DNA of 64,000 nt from Cytophagales bacterium (GTDB lineage: Bacteria; Bacteroidota; Bacteroidia; Cytophagales; Cyclobacteriaceae), in the NCBI GenBank assembly GCA_033344775.1, contig JAWPMT010000005.1, positions 2,239,001 through 2,303,000 of the forward strand. The letters run 5' to 3'. The position numbers and the translations under genes are program-made. A model generated the notes under the pieces. It worked only from the letters and a program-made list of their open reading frames with translations. It was not told where the DNA came from and did no database searches. Positions 43,428-53,873 of the stretch are shown here, one piece after another (position 1 is the first letter of the stretch; each line of letters begins with the position of its first letter).

Positions 43428-46400
43428 TTAGTTGTTTGATCTGGCGTAATTAATGATTGTTTCGGAGACTTTTACCGGTCCGTGTTTAAACGTTTCACGT
43501 GTTATACTTTTTAGGCGCCCCACAGCATCGTACTCATAATACATGTAGAGATTGTTCTGATCTAACACATGAGACAATTCCCCCCATTCATTGTAGACAT
43601 AAGCTGTCATAACTGCATCGACCGGATGCACTCGGAAATCATCAATGTATTTGACATTACCTCCCACGGCAACCACATCAATGTCAGTATTTAAGAGATT
43701 ATTCGTGCCATCATCTACATCGAAAACGGCCTCATGTAAATACCAACCGTTACTGCTTCCCAAGGGCTCCGTACTTACACTCAAACTTGTACCAGCTACT
43801 TCAATCTGGAATTCTACACCACCTTGAGCGGTGCACCAAACCAGTGCGCGGTAGGTTCGGCCACTGCGCAATTGGTCGTTGTAATTGAATGCTACTCCAG
43901 ATGTAGCCTTGACGGACCAGAGACCTGTATGCGTTTTCTCATCATCTCCGGAGCCGAAATCATCTAAACCATCAGATCCAAATAAATGAACCCTTTCTCC
44001 AACCGGTTGAGTCACTCCTCCTCCGTAGTTATTAGGCCCAACTCCTTCATCATCGCCATCCTCAGCTCCAGAAAAAGCAAATTCGGAATAGGCAGCATTC
44101 GCCGCCGTTGCATAGACTCGCGCTTGCGAAAGGTCCATTTTTGTCGCGGCGAAGTTTCCATTGATGTCCTGAGCTTCCAAGGCATGGGAGTAGATATCAT
44201 ACAATGTTATCTCGTTGTTTTTTTGCCAATCTAAAGAGGCACTTAACTCCGAAACATCTGATATCTCCGAAAATGTTGTTAACGCATAAGAGCCATCTTT
44301 CTGAACTAAAGTGGGATCAGAATTACCTGTAAACGTATAAGTCGACAAATGCTTCCATACACGACTGTCTGGATCGATGGAAGATGAAACTTCCTCATTT
44401 CCTTTCATCACCGGATGTTGATCACTCCAAGTTTGAAAAGATGCCCCCTTTAATCCTATTGCATTGTCCTTGACACTTGTTGCAGGATTGAATGTTGATG
44501 GATCAAAGCTATCGGACATCAAATAAGTATAGCTAGCACCTTCTTGTGTCAGCATATTATTTCCCCCATTGACTGAAGGGCCCATATCCTCATAAAAATG
44601 ATATGCAGGTACTGTTTTAGTTACTGTTTGGTTTCCATACTGATCTTCAAGCATGAGATGATCCACTTCTCCAGAAAATAAATCGAACCCGAGATTTGTC
44701 GTCACAGATTCGATACCTGTTCGATAGTCCTTCTTGATTTGTTCTCGGACAATCACTGGATATTCTTCCTTTTTGCTGAATACTCGGTAGTGACCACCCT
44801 GGTCTCCATATGCTATTCTGTACTCTGAAAAAAGCTCCTGGATTACTCCCTGATTTCGGTAATTTTGACTTAATGTAGTTCGGTAATTCGCATTCTTCTC
44901 TTTCCAATCCGCCCCTGTTTCAAGGTCATATTGGAAAATTGTTGAAGTTTCTGTTAACAACTTATCGTTAACATCGTAGGTCTTAACACCTCTCAAACTA
45001 CCTGCTCTAGCAGAATAATCTCTGATCGTTATTGGTTTTATCTTATCAACATTAACATCAACTGTCTCATTTAAAAACCCGTCGGGATCATTCTCACAAA
45101 GTGTCTGTAAAGTGCTACAGGGAATAGGAAGTGATTGATCACAAGAATATTCGTTATCCGTCAAGCAAGCATTTTCAATATCCGCACAACTACAGTATAT
45201 ACTCACTGAAACCGTTTCCGCATTTTCCTCAATCTTCTCTCGTTCTACAAAACCTTCTTCGAATACTTGAAAATCATATTCTACTTTCCCTGAAACCTGA
45301 TTATCATCCACGAATTCACGTACGGTGACAAGGTCGTATAAAACTGCTGGAGCAGGAACTTCTCGAGAAATCTGCAGCAGTTCCGAGAGGGTTTTATTGA
45401 CATATTTCTCAAACATTTTCTTTTTAGGTAATACCCATGGATAAAGAGGATGTGGGTCAAACTCTATTACATAATGGGCTACATCCTGACCATATGGCTC
45501 ATAAGAGGTTGCACCAGAGGTACTGGCAGAAGCAGACGAGTAATCATATTCCGTTGTGTTGATTCTTCCATTAGTAGGGTTAAGCAGATTCACGGAGGTG
45601 ACTTTTATGCCTCCGCCCCAAGTTCCTTGCCCATTTGGGGGAATTGAAATTGTACCAACTGCAAAACGTTCATTATCCCAAGTGCTGTACGCAGTATGAT
45701 TATTTACAAAAGTCAAGTCTGAAGCTTGCAAATAATGACCATCTTCCTCAGATCTATAGAGGCAATGATTGCCCTCATGTATTTCCAGGTAATATTGATC
45801 TGTTTCGCTGTTTTGTTGATAAAAAGGGATACAACCACGTTCACCTTCCTCTCTTTTTCTGCCTGCCGGATCGGGAATATCAGATATCGTTAGGTATTTG
45901 GAGGAATTATTATCAACAATTGATTCAATGGTCGCTGTTTGCTGTGAGTTTTCGTAGTATTTGATAATATCACCATTATTTAAGTGGTATTCATACTCCC
46001 ATTGATATAAAAACTCTATTTCACTACCAACCGTATATAAAGAATTTAAATCGGGGTAAGACTCAGGAATTACAATCTTGTTTTCAACGTAATCATAATC
46101 TTCTACTGAGACTAAGTGGTGCTTATAAAGAACTGGTGACTGATATTTATCAGACTCATATTCAAAATTTATCTCCGCACCTAAACTTGTTAATACTCCT
46201 CTTAGGCTCCAAACATCTGTAGAACGTGCAGAAAGATCACTTACCTTCCTTGCCAAGTTTTCATTCTCATTGCATAAGTCGCTATCAAAGTCAGATTTGT
46301 AATACCCCCAGATATCAAAAGCCTCTCTGTCATAGGGAGGGTTCTTTGTTTTTTCAAACGATATTGTTTGTTCAGTAATGGCCAGATTATCTCCGGCAAT

Positions 46401-49091
46401 GTTTCGTAAAAACCAAAAACCATCGGCACTATAATCCACGACAAAGTAAGAACCCGATGTTGTTTTGAGGAGATCACCTGGCTGAATATCTTGGGCATTT
46501 TCGACCATTATTGCCTGGTCACCTGCTACGCTCCAGGCTTGTCCCACGACCGGACCGTTCTGCAAGTCATAGCTAAATTCAATAGGGGGAGTTACAGAGC
46601 GACCTTCTTTCCCTTGGAGTTCAAGGCTATTCAATGTAAGTTTCCCCAATTTGGTATGTTGAAGAGATAAATTTGGGGGCGAGTTGTAAATCTCCCCTAT
46701 GGCATCAAAACTATTGATAACCCCTGCTAGTCCTACATTGTCTTGCAAAGAATAATCATAGCCGAAATCGATGACCCTTAACGATGAATTAGTTAAATAA
46801 TCACGTAAAGTACTTCCGCCATATGTTTCATCTAAATCTGAAGCATCAATCACATTTTCACCAAAATGAATTTTATCACTTTGCGCTGCACATGGCTCAG
46901 TATCAAATTCAAATACATAGGGAGCCCCAGTTCCCATGTTTTCAATACCGGATACATGATAATCCTTATCCAGAAGGTAAATGTTATCAAGCTTTAAACT
47001 AGCAACAGAGTAATCATAGACGTCAATATCATCTGGGTCATAGTATTCATCACCACAATTTGTCGTGTGTGTTCGATCAACTCCAAACCCACCTTCAGCA
47101 GGATTAATTACGCTCTTAGCATCTGCTCTGATGGATTTTTCAAAAATGGCAACGTGGGATGAAGACTCAATTGAGTTGAGATAATACATCTCTTTGGTAC
47201 CATGGGAATAGGTCTCATATTCACTCTCGATATCCGAATGCATTCCAATAGAAGGATTTCTCCAATGGTAACTATCTGTCCATAGCCCATAATCAAACTT
47301 GATCCAATAGCCCCAATCTTCATCATCTAAAAATCCGTTACTTGCTCCAGAGACACCACCTCTATCCACAAAATCAGGTCCAGTAATTCCTGTTAGCAAC
47401 CAGGTGTATGCATAGGCTTCATTATGATGATATTCCGTGAAAATCTCTCCCGCTGCATTTTTAGGCTTGTCTTTTAGCTGGTTTAATGAATACTCACCAT
47501 ATGCATATACAGGTAGGCTGTAGTGGTAGGTAACACCTGATTCATTCGTTACTTTAAAACCTCCTACCTGATCGCTAAGATCTGTATTGTATCTAGTAAG
47601 ACGATTAGCATCAATCAGATTATCCGTCAAGATCAACCCATTATTCAGCGCTGTTCCATCTATTATATTTTGGTTAGTGTAGTGTTCTACACTTTTTGAC
47701 CCAGCTAATTTTTCATTATAAAAACCACCGGAGGGTTTTTCGGAATGACCATCAATTGAATAGTCCTGAAGGGTCATTCGAATGTTTTCGTCATATGTAT
47801 TATATGCCGAAAAGTCATTAATAAATCTAAAATTGGCCGTAGGTAAAGCCCTACCCTTTTTTAAGAATTTCAGCGTATAATTATCTCCATTTTTAACATT
47901 TTGTCTGAATAGATTTCCTGGCTCAAGAATATGTGGACGCATACTCCCACTAATACCCTGTCCCGTTACATTGTATTGGTCATAAGCCGGAAAACTGCCT
48001 CCTCGTGATTTTTCTGGTTCTTGTTCTATATAATCCTTTTCAATTTCTACAAGTGAATAGGAATCAAATGACAAATCGTCATAATCGGCTTCAAATCTGG
48101 ACCCTGCAAATTGGGAATGTAGGGTACCTACGACATTCACATCTGATTCTTCATCTATAAAATATCGATTGAATCGATAGCCAAGTGTTAACCAGGTAGA
48201 AAGACTGGGATCCAGTGGAATTGGTATTGAAAATCCATGGCTATTAGTAGTCCAGTTATTCGCACGTCCATTTTGTTGAGAAGCAGAAATACCTGCAACA
48301 CTTACAGAAGGTTTAAGCCCCTTACTACCAATTGAAGCTCCTATTAAAGAATAAGATCCACCATCTTGCCCCAAACTACTCACACCCCCGGAAAAAGATA
48401 CCGATTTGAAATTCGTCGAAACTCCCAGGCTGCCAGTCAGGTTCGAGCTTTCTGCTGAAGATTTACCGATTCTTAATCCGGCGTTTGCAGAAGTTGATCC
48501 ATTACCATATCCATCATGACCCATAGTCAATCCGACACTCACGGGGCCTGGTATGGGTAAACCGAAACCGAGACTCTGCCCCACACCCAGTCCTTGATAA
48601 GTATCCTGTGAGACAGACACACCAAAATTTATTCCTGGAATTCCGATTCCAACTGAGTAAACATTTGTTGTCCCTCCCGTATGGTAATCACGCCGGGTCC
48701 TTACTGCTTCTTTCTGGTCATCTGGATAACCATTGACTGTCCGCGAAATGGAACCCGGATTTAGCGTCCAGCCTAATCCTACCCAAGATGCTTCTTCATT
48801 AGGTTGAATTCCTGCATGATTAGAAAGTGATAAGGGATACCCGCCGGCTGGTCCTGGAATTTCCAATAAAGGAATATTATAGACCATGTCTCCGGTCAAC
48901 AGGTTAACAAGATCCGTTGTATCTACCGGCTCAAAACTCGTATACTCAGGTGCTGTCGGACCGGACGTCAACGCAAAGGAAGCCAACGGGTATACCATTG
49001 ACGTAATGAAATTAACCACCAGGAAAGCCGTTATCACTTTGGAATAACGGCGAAGAATGGTGATGATAGAAGAGTTGTTTCGTTTTACCAT
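43428..49091 (-). CDS. Large YD/insecticidal-toxin-like partner of the RHS protein
   Basis: The 1887-aa protein has an N-terminal membrane-spanning signal. LVNLLTGDMVYNIPLLEIPG and WVGLGWTLNPGSISR follow, the opening seen in Bacteroidota SpvB/TcaC-like or RHS partner proteins. A glycine-rich beta region (about 120-280), a beta-propeller-sized middle, a cysteine-rich segment (CSCADIENACLTDN), a jelly-roll-like carbohydrate-binding region (about 1640-1760) and a terminal YD motif (YEYDAVGRLKSITRE) follow. The order resembles a TcB/TcC-type pair split over two genes. It overlaps the upstream lipoprotein gene by 7 bp. The exact domain names are inferred. Confidence 0.75.
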   Translation of the reverse strand: MVKRNNSSIITILRRYSKVITAFLVVNFITSMVYPLASFALTSGPTAPEYTSFEPVDTTDLVNLLTGDMVYNIPLLEIPGPAGGYPLSLSNHAGIQPNEEASWVGLGWTLNPGSISRTVNGYPDDQKEAVRTRRDYHTGGTTNVYSVGIGIPGINFGVSVSQDTYQGLGVGQSLGFGLPIPGPVSVGLTMGHDGYGNGSTSANAGLRIGKSSAESSNLTGSLGVSTNFKSVSFSGGVSSLGQDGGSYSLIGASIGSKGLKPSVSVAGISASQQNGRANNWTTNSHGFSIPIPLDPSLSTWLTLGYRFNRYFIDEESDVNVVGTLHSQFAGSRFEADYDDLSFDSYSLVEIEKDYIEQEPEKSRGGSFPAYDQYNVTGQGISGSMRPHILEPGNLFRQNVKNGDNYTLKFLKKGRALPTANFRFINDFSAYNTYDENIRMTLQDYSIDGHSEKPSGGFYNEKLAGSKSVEHYTNQNIIDGTALNNGLILTDNLIDANRLTRYNTDLSDQVGGFKVTNESGVTYHYSLPVYAYGEYSLNQLKDKPKNAAGEIFTEYHHNEAYAYTWLLTGITGPDFVDRGGVSGASNGFLDDEDWGYWIKFDYGLWTDSYHWRNPSIGMHSDIESEYETYSHGTKEMYYLNSIESSSHVAIFEKSIRADAKSVINPAEGGFGVDRTHTTNCGDEYYDPDDIDVYDYSVASLKLDNIYLLDKDYHVSGIENMGTGAPYVFEFDTEPCAAQSDKIHFGENVIDASDLDETYGGSTLRDYLTNSSLRVIDFGYDYSLQDNVGLAGVINSFDAIGEIYNSPPNLSLQHTKLGKLTLNSLELQGKEGRSVTPPIEFSYDLQNGPVVGQAWSVAGDQAIMVENAQDIQPGDLLKTTSGSYFVVDYSADGFWFLRNIAGDNLAITEQTISFEKTKNPPYDREAFDIWGYYKSDFDSDLCNENENLARKVSDLSARSTDVWSLRGVLTSLGAEINFEYESDKYQSPVLYKHHLVSVEDYDYVENKIVIPESYPDLNSLYTVGSEIEFLYQWEYEYHLNNGDIIKYYENSQQTATIESIVDNNSSKYLTISDIPDPAGRKREEGERGCIPFYQQNSETDQYYLEIHEGNHCLYRSEEDGHYLQASDLTFVNNHTAYSTWDNERFAVGTISIPPNGQGTWGGGIKVTSVNLLNPTNGRINTTEYDYSSASASTSGATSYEPYGQDVAHYVIEFDPHPLYPWVLPKKKMFEKYVNKTLSELLQISREVPAPAVLYDLVTVREFVDDNQVSGKVEYDFQVFEEGFVEREKIEENAETVSVSIYCSCADIENACLTDNEYSCDQSLPIPCSTLQTLCENDPDGFLNETVDVNVDKIKPITIRDYSARAGSLRGVKTYDVNDKLLTETSTIFQYDLETGADWKEKNANYRTTLSQNYRNQGVIQELFSEYRIAYGDQGGHYRVFSKKEEYPVIVREQIKKDYRTGIESVTTNLGFDLFSGEVDHLMLEDQYGNQTVTKTVPAYHFYEDMGPSVNGGNNMLTQEGASYTYLMSDSFDPSTFNPATSVKDNAIGLKGASFQTWSDQHPVMKGNEEVSSSIDPDSRVWKHLSTYTFTGNSDPTLVQKDGSYALTTFSEISDVSELSASLDWQKNNEITLYDIYSHALEAQDINGNFAATKMDLSQARVYATAANAAYSEFAFSGAEDGDDEGVGPNNYGGGVTQPVGERVHLFGSDGLDDFGSGDDEKTHTGLWSVKATSGVAFNYNDQLRSGRTYRALVWCTAQGGVEFQIEVAGTSLSVSTEPLGSSNGWYLHEAVFDVDDGTNNLLNTDIDVVAVGGNVKYIDDFRVHPVDAVMTAYVYNEWGELSHVLDQNNLYMYYEYDAVGRLKSITRETFKHGPVKVSETIINYARSNN

Positions 49092-49702
49092 CGGAGTTCT
49101 GTTAGTTTGGGTGTGGATAAAATATCTTTAGTTGTGAATTCAAATCGCTGAAGTCCGGTATTGAATCCGAATTCCTCTAGTTGAAATGCGAAGGATTCTG
49201 CCCCTTCTATTTTTTCTTTATCAAATACGAATAGTAGTGTACTGCTTTTACTGATTCCGAAATTCCGATTGTAGATGTAATCAATCACTGGAATGGTGTC
49301 TTGTTTTGATGTGACGAGCTGAGTATAGGCCCCCATGTTGAAGGAAAGTGTTTGCAACTTACCGCTGAAATCTGCCTGACCTGCAGATGCGCCGTATAGG
49401 ATGTCCCGATCTCCAGCAGTTAAATCCAACAAGAAATAAACATGGTCTTTGTATTTCTTCTCCAGAAGTATTCGTTTGTTTAGATCCTTGTCTTGACCTA
49501 ATTCCTGATAAATCAGGAATTCTGTCGGACGATATATCACACTCAATCCAATCGGTCCAACTGCTTTTTCCTTCTTTAAACCATGAGAAGTATCTTGAAT
49601 ATATGCATTCAATTCTCGCTCATTAAGAAATTCAGGCGTACATCCCACCAATACAATAAGGACTATTATAAAGCACGATGCTTTAAGTTGTTTTTTAGCC
49701 AT
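49085..49702 (-). CDS. Lipoprotein of the RHS operon
   Basis: The 205-aa protein has lipobox VLVGC at about residue 21. The following domain of about 180 residues (FLIYQELGQDKDLNKR, YFLLDLTAGDRDIL, GESFAF-like strands near the end) has no known relatives that I can name. The gene overlaps the 1887-aa gene by 7 bp and lies 30 bp after the Skp-like gene, so it is cotranscribed. A role in surface display or export of the large proteins is plausible from context. Confidence 0.65.
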   Translation of the reverse strand: MAKKQLKASCFIIVLIVLVGCTPEFLNERELNAYIQDTSHGLKKEKAVGPIGLSVIYRPTEFLIYQELGQDKDLNKRILLEKKYKDHVYFLLDLTAGDRDILYGASAGQADFSGKLQTLSFNMGAYTQLVTSKQDTIPVIDYIYNRNFGISKSSTLLFVFDKEKIEGAESFAFQLEEFGFNTGLQRFEFTTKDILSTPKLTELRW

Positions 49703-49732
49703 GATGTCTTTTATTGCGCGTTAACGCTCCAA

Positions 49733-50272
49733 TTATTTTGTATTCAATATACCAATCACGTCATTGGTGATATCCATATATTCTTTTGCATATACGATGT
49801 TTCCATTACCGGAAGCACCAAGCACCATATCATAACCCTGCTGCTCAGCATACTCATTGATCAATCCATTGACCTCTGCCAACACTTTCTGAGTCATCTG
49901 TAAATCTTCTTGCTGAGATTGTTGCTGAATTGCCTGCTGATAATCAACCAGTTGTTTCCTTTTGGTCTCAATCAATTGCTTAGAAAGTTCCGCTTCTTTC
50001 GCTGTTAATTGGGCTTTCGATCCTTCGAAATCATCCACAGCTCGTTTGAATTCAGCGGTCAAGGTATCGATATTGGCCTGCCATTGTAAGGTCTTTTGCT
50101 GAAAAGCTTCGCGAGCGAACTTCATACCGTTGTAATTTTCAATCAAACGATTAGAATCCACAAAAGCTATTTTTGATCGAGTAGCGTGGGAATAGGCAAT
50201 CCAACCGACGACTATAGCGATCACCATAAAATTCAAAACCTTAATCTGCAGAAGAGATTTGTTGTTGCTCAT
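49733..50272 (-). CDS. OmpH/Skp-like periplasmic chaperone, first gene of RHS operon
   Basis: The 179-aa protein has an N-terminal membrane anchor (LNFMVIAIVVGWIAYSHA). KIAFVDSNRLIENYNGMK follows, the typical start of the OmpH/Skp family. A long coiled coil (about 55-130; EFKRAVDDFEGSKAQLTAKE) and a C-terminal YDMVLGASGNGNIVYA complete it, as in OmpH homologues. Skp holds unfolded outer-membrane clients in the periplasm. Placement at the head of the RHS operon suggests it helps the very large secreted products. Confidence 0.85.
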   Translation of the reverse strand: MSNNKSLLQIKVLNFMVIAIVVGWIAYSHATRSKIAFVDSNRLIENYNGMKFAREAFQQKTLQWQANIDTLTAEFKRAVDDFEGSKAQLTAKEAELSKQLIETKRKQLVDYQQAIQQQSQQEDLQMTQKVLAEVNGLINEYAEQQGYDMVLGASGNGNIVYAKEYMDITNDVIGILNTK

Positions 50273-50513
50273 GATTTAGAATGTTTTGCTTTAAGTTGTT
50301 AGTTATTTCAAGATCAATATTAATTGACTTCATTCTTCTTTCAAAATTTTATTTCCATTAACAGCTCTTTGTTGCATTCATTACCAGATTCTGCAAAAAC
50401 TAGCGATAAATCTTCGACCTCAACCCCTGATTTCCGTTCATTTATTGGAACGATTCAACATCCTGAGCGACCTTTGTCATCAGCAAAATCGCACACTTCA
50501 AAACCTGCTGTCT

Positions 50514-51875
50514 ATGGAAGACATGATCTTATACGATCGCTTGCAATTTGCCTTCACCATCACATTCCATTACCTGTTTCCTCAACTGACCATGGGGTTG
50601 TCTTTATTGATCCTGATCATGAAGTCAATCGCATTGAAAAGAGATGATCATAAGTATCATCAAGCGGCGAGGTTCTGGATCAAGATCTTTGCCATCAACT
50701 TTGTGATGGGCGTGGTGACCGGTATACCAATGGAGTTTCAATTTGGGACCAACTGGGCAAAATTCTCGGAACTGACCGGTAGTGTGGTAGGTCAGACGCT
50801 GGCCATGGAAGGTATGTTTTCTTTCTTCCTGGAAAGTGCTTTCATTGGTCTGATGCTCTTTGGAGAAAAGAAAATCCCCCAATGGCTTCATTGGACTGCT
50901 TGCTTCTGCGTATTCCTGGGTTCCTGGCTTAGTGGATTCTTCATCATCGCGACACATGCCTGGATGCAAAATCCGGTGGGCTATATCATTGATGAAAGTG
51001 GTAAGGTCATGTTGACCAGCTTTTCGGCGCTGTTTAAAAATCCATGGTTGTACTGGGAATATGCACACAATATGATCGCCTCTCTGGTCACTTCTTCCTT
51101 TGTAGTAGCGGGAATCGGAGCGTTTTATCTTTTGATGAAGAAACATGAGGAATTCGGAAAGTTATTCCTGAAAATTGGAGTGATCAGCGGGCTTATCGCT
51201 TCCTTTTTAGTGGCCTTCCCCACCGGTGATCAGCAAGCCAAGAATGTCGCCAATTTCCAGCCTTCGACGCTGGCTGCTATGGAAGGGCTTTTTGAATCGG
51301 AAGAAGGGGCAGGCATCGTACTGATTGGGCAACCCAACATGGAAATGAAGCGGATCGACAATCCAATTCATATTCCCTATGTGTTGAGCTTGATCACCTA
51401 TACGCGTTTTCAGGCTGAGGTCAAGGGCATGAATGAATACCCGGAGAAAGAACTGCCAACCAACATTCCATTGCTTTACTATTCCTTTCATGTGATGGTT
51501 GGGCTAGGCACACTTTTCATCGGACTGATGGCAGCGGCGGCCTTCTTTTTGTATCGCAAAAAATTATTTGAAATGCGCTGGTTGTTATGGCTCATCATGG
51601 CATTCCTACCTCTTCCATACATTGCCAACACGGCAGGTTGGATGACCGCTGAATTGGGTCGTCAACCCTATCTGGTTTATAAGATACTACGAACTGCCGA
51701 AGGCGCTTCACCTACGGTTTCTGCAGGAAATACCTTGTTTACTTTTCTTGGCTTTATCGGACTTTACTTTTTACTTGGGCTACTATTCTTATTGCTTGTA
51801 GGAAGAATTATCAACCTCGGACCGGCACCTGTTTCTCAACCTAAATCACAAAACGATGGAGACCACCTGGCTTAG
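50514..51875 (+). CDS. cydA: Cytochrome bd-type quinol oxidase, subunit I
   Basis: The 453-aa protein begins MEDMILYDRLQFAFTITFHY; the frame extends upstream to 50445, but the conserved start fixes ATG 50514. It has the haem-ligand regions of CydA (TFHYLFPQLTMGLS, GTNWAKFSELTGSVVG, SALFKNPWLYWEYAHNM) and the signature GWMTAELGRQPYLVY. The short Q-loop (453 versus about 520 residues in E. coli) puts it with the CIO-like/short group. It reduces oxygen to water with quinol. The gene overlaps cydB by 20 bp. Confidence 0.93.
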   Translation: MEDMILYDRLQFAFTITFHYLFPQLTMGLSLLILIMKSIALKRDDHKYHQAARFWIKIFAINFVMGVVTGIPMEFQFGTNWAKFSELTGSVVGQTLAMEGMFSFFLESAFIGLMLFGEKKIPQWLHWTACFCVFLGSWLSGFFIIATHAWMQNPVGYIIDESGKVMLTSFSALFKNPWLYWEYAHNMIASLVTSSFVVAGIGAFYLLMKKHEEFGKLFLKIGVISGLIASFLVAFPTGDQQAKNVANFQPSTLAAMEGLFESEEGAGIVLIGQPNMEMKRIDNPIHIPYVLSLITYTRFQAEVKGMNEYPEKELPTNIPLLYYSFHVMVGLGTLFIGLMAAAAFFLYRKKLFEMRWLLWLIMAFLPLPYIANTAGWMTAELGRQPYLVYKILRTAEGASPTVSAGNTLFTFLGFIGLYFLLGLLFLLLVGRIINLGPAPVSQPKSQNDGDHLA

Positions 51876-52938
51876 TATTTTGACCTTCATGTTCGTCATG
51901 TACGCCATCCTGGATGGTTTTGATTTTGGCGCTGGGATTCTGGCTTTGTTCATTGCGCGTGATGAAAAAGAAGGCATGCTCATCCGACGCAGTATTGGGC
52001 CATTTTGGGATGGCAATGAAGTATGGCTGGTCGCCGGTGGTGCATTGATGTTTATGGCCTTCCCTACCTTGTATGCTTCTTTTTTCAGCGGATTCTATTT
52101 ACCACTGATGCTCGTATTATGGTTGATCATGGGCCGGGCAATCAGTCTTGAACTGAGGAATCAAATCGATCACCCGATGTGGAAGTCGTTTTGGGATCGT
52201 TTATTCGGACTATCCAGCTTATTGCTTGCATTGATCTTTGGTATTGCCTTTGGGAATATACTTAGAGGCGTCAATCTGGGAGGAGTAACTGATGGCACAT
52301 CCGTTTACGAAGCACATTACTTCTTCGCTCCATTCTGGACAACCTTCTTCCCGGGAGAAGACGTAGGCGTCATCGATATTTTTACTTTGCTCGTAGGACT
52401 GATCGCGACCTTGACATTTGCATTGCATGGTGGCAATTGGGTACTACTCAAAATTGAAGACAATTACCTGTCTGACCGGATCAAGAAAGCCAATGTGATC
52501 CTATCAGTCGCAGTGCTGGCGTTGATGGTCATCTCTTTCAACCTGATCCCGGATATTCAACCCAGAATTGCGAACCGCCTGACGGAAAAATGGCCGCTCT
52601 TGTTCATTCCATTGGTAAGTTTGGTGGCTCTGATCGCCAATACGCAATTCCAAAAAAAGGACAAAACTTTTGCTGCCTTCATTTGTAGCAGCCTTTTCAT
52701 TGGTGGGATGTTCGTCACGGCAATAGCAGGACTATTTCCATCGCTGCTTCCCAGCACGAATAACATCAATCCTGATATCACGATTTATTCCGCTTCTACT
52801 TCCGAGTATGGCATGAATGTAGCCATTGTCTGGTGGGTCCTTGGCATCGTTCTGATCACCGGATACACGGTAATGATCCACTGGATCTATCGGGGCAAAC
52901 TAGCGAAAGGGACAGAAACGTACACGCACTTTCACTAA
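51856..52938 (+). CDS. cydB: Cytochrome bd-type quinol oxidase, subunit II
   Basis: The 360-aa protein has about nine transmembrane helices. It has the CydB marks YAILDGFDFGAGIL, GPFWDGNEVWLVAGGALMF, FSGFYLPLMLVLW and LRNQIDHPMWKSFWD. The ATG lies within the last 20 bp of cydA, so the two subunits are coupled. The operon has no cydX or cydCD nearby. The convergent deacetylase gene begins at 53870. Confidence 0.93.
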   Translation: METTWLSILTFMFVMYAILDGFDFGAGILALFIARDEKEGMLIRRSIGPFWDGNEVWLVAGGALMFMAFPTLYASFFSGFYLPLMLVLWLIMGRAISLELRNQIDHPMWKSFWDRLFGLSSLLLALIFGIAFGNILRGVNLGGVTDGTSVYEAHYFFAPFWTTFFPGEDVGVIDIFTLLVGLIATLTFALHGGNWVLLKIEDNYLSDRIKKANVILSVAVLALMVISFNLIPDIQPRIANRLTEKWPLLFIPLVSLVALIANTQFQKKDKTFAAFICSSLFIGGMFVTAIAGLFPSLLPSTNNINPDITIYSASTSEYGMNVAIVWWVLGIVLITGYTVMIHWIYRGKLAKGTETYTHFH

Positions 52939-52940
52939 TC

Positions 52941-53870
52941 TCAGCGAGTTAGTTCATAAATGTAAGATGGCGTTTTAGGGTCATCTTCAAAAAATGATCC
53001 CCCTTTCCCTCGGCTGATTGCGATCTGATCGATCCAGGAAATGCCCCAATCTCCAAATCGAGTGATTCGTTCTTGATAGATTGGATCTTTCAAGGCCTCT
53101 TCCTGAGAAATGAAGGTATAACCCCCTGCTCGATACATCGCTATGAGTTCATCCAGATACTCCGCATTGAGGGCATTGGCATGCAACAACAAGATGTGGT
53201 TCACTGGACGATCAAATAATTTCATGGCCTGACGATCAAAATAGACGGCTTTCTCTTTCATGTACTGAACATAATCTGTGCCGATTCTGACCATGAGTGT
53301 TTCATCTCTTTTTTTCATGGCCCGACTGTAGGCAAAAGCGAAGAGATATTCCTCATTGTCCATAGTCACCGGAGCTTGTTTATAACCATGGTGTTCAAGG
53401 AAGATTTTCAGAGAATCAGCATGCCCTTCTCGCAATCCCATCCTTAAGTAAGGGTGTCTGAAAAACTTCAATTCTTTGTCATATGCTTTGACCAAGTGGC
53501 GAGTGATTTTTTCCCCTCCAAGGACATCCTCGGTAAACTCCTCAAAAGTGGTCCGATGATAATTTTTGTGACTAAACGTGTGATTTCCGACATCAAGACC
53601 ATTCGCCAACCAGTGACGTAGCAATTTCACTTGAAAGGAATCCAGGACACCTTCCTTGTATAGCTTCCCTTCATTGATGTAGCCAATGGCCGGAACACCT
53701 TCGGAAGTCAGGGTCTTCACCAAACCATCCATGATTTTCCATTGATCATCAGCACTCCGAAAACTGTATGGCACCGTCGGAAGGTCATCAATAGAAATGC
53801 AAATCTTTTTCGATTGAGACATTGCCAAAAAGCTCACGATAAGCATTAAAAAATATAAAGCCTTTCTCAT
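52941..53870 (-). CDS. Exported polysaccharide deacetylase
   Basis: The 309-aa protein has a signal peptide (MRKALYFLMLIVSFLAM) and a NodB-type domain. Its catalytic first motif contains ICISIDDLPTVPY with the Asp pair, the metal-binding His group is GLDVGNHTFSHKNY, and later motifs include FRHPYLRMG and ILLLHANALNAEYLDEL. The family removes acetyl groups from cell-wall or capsular polysaccharides. Its ATG is 3 bp from the PD40 gene stop, so the two are cotranscribed. The stop lies 2 bp past the convergent cydB stop. Confidence 0.87.
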   Translation of the reverse strand: MRKALYFLMLIVSFLAMSQSKKICISIDDLPTVPYSFRSADDQWKIMDGLVKTLTSEGVPAIGYINEGKLYKEGVLDSFQVKLLRHWLANGLDVGNHTFSHKNYHRTTFEEFTEDVLGGEKITRHLVKAYDKELKFFRHPYLRMGLREGHADSLKIFLEHHGYKQAPVTMDNEEYLFAFAYSRAMKKRDETLMVRIGTDYVQYMKEKAVYFDRQAMKLFDRPVNHILLLHANALNAEYLDELIAMYRAGGYTFISQEEALKDPIYQERITRFGDWGISWIDQIAISRGKGGSFFEDDPKTPSYIYELTR

Positions 53871-53873
53871 CAG

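Noticed and set aside
50625-51146. 173-codon minus-strand frame opposite cydA
   Set aside because: Antisense to a highly conserved oxidase subunit; His- and Arg-rich shadow composition.
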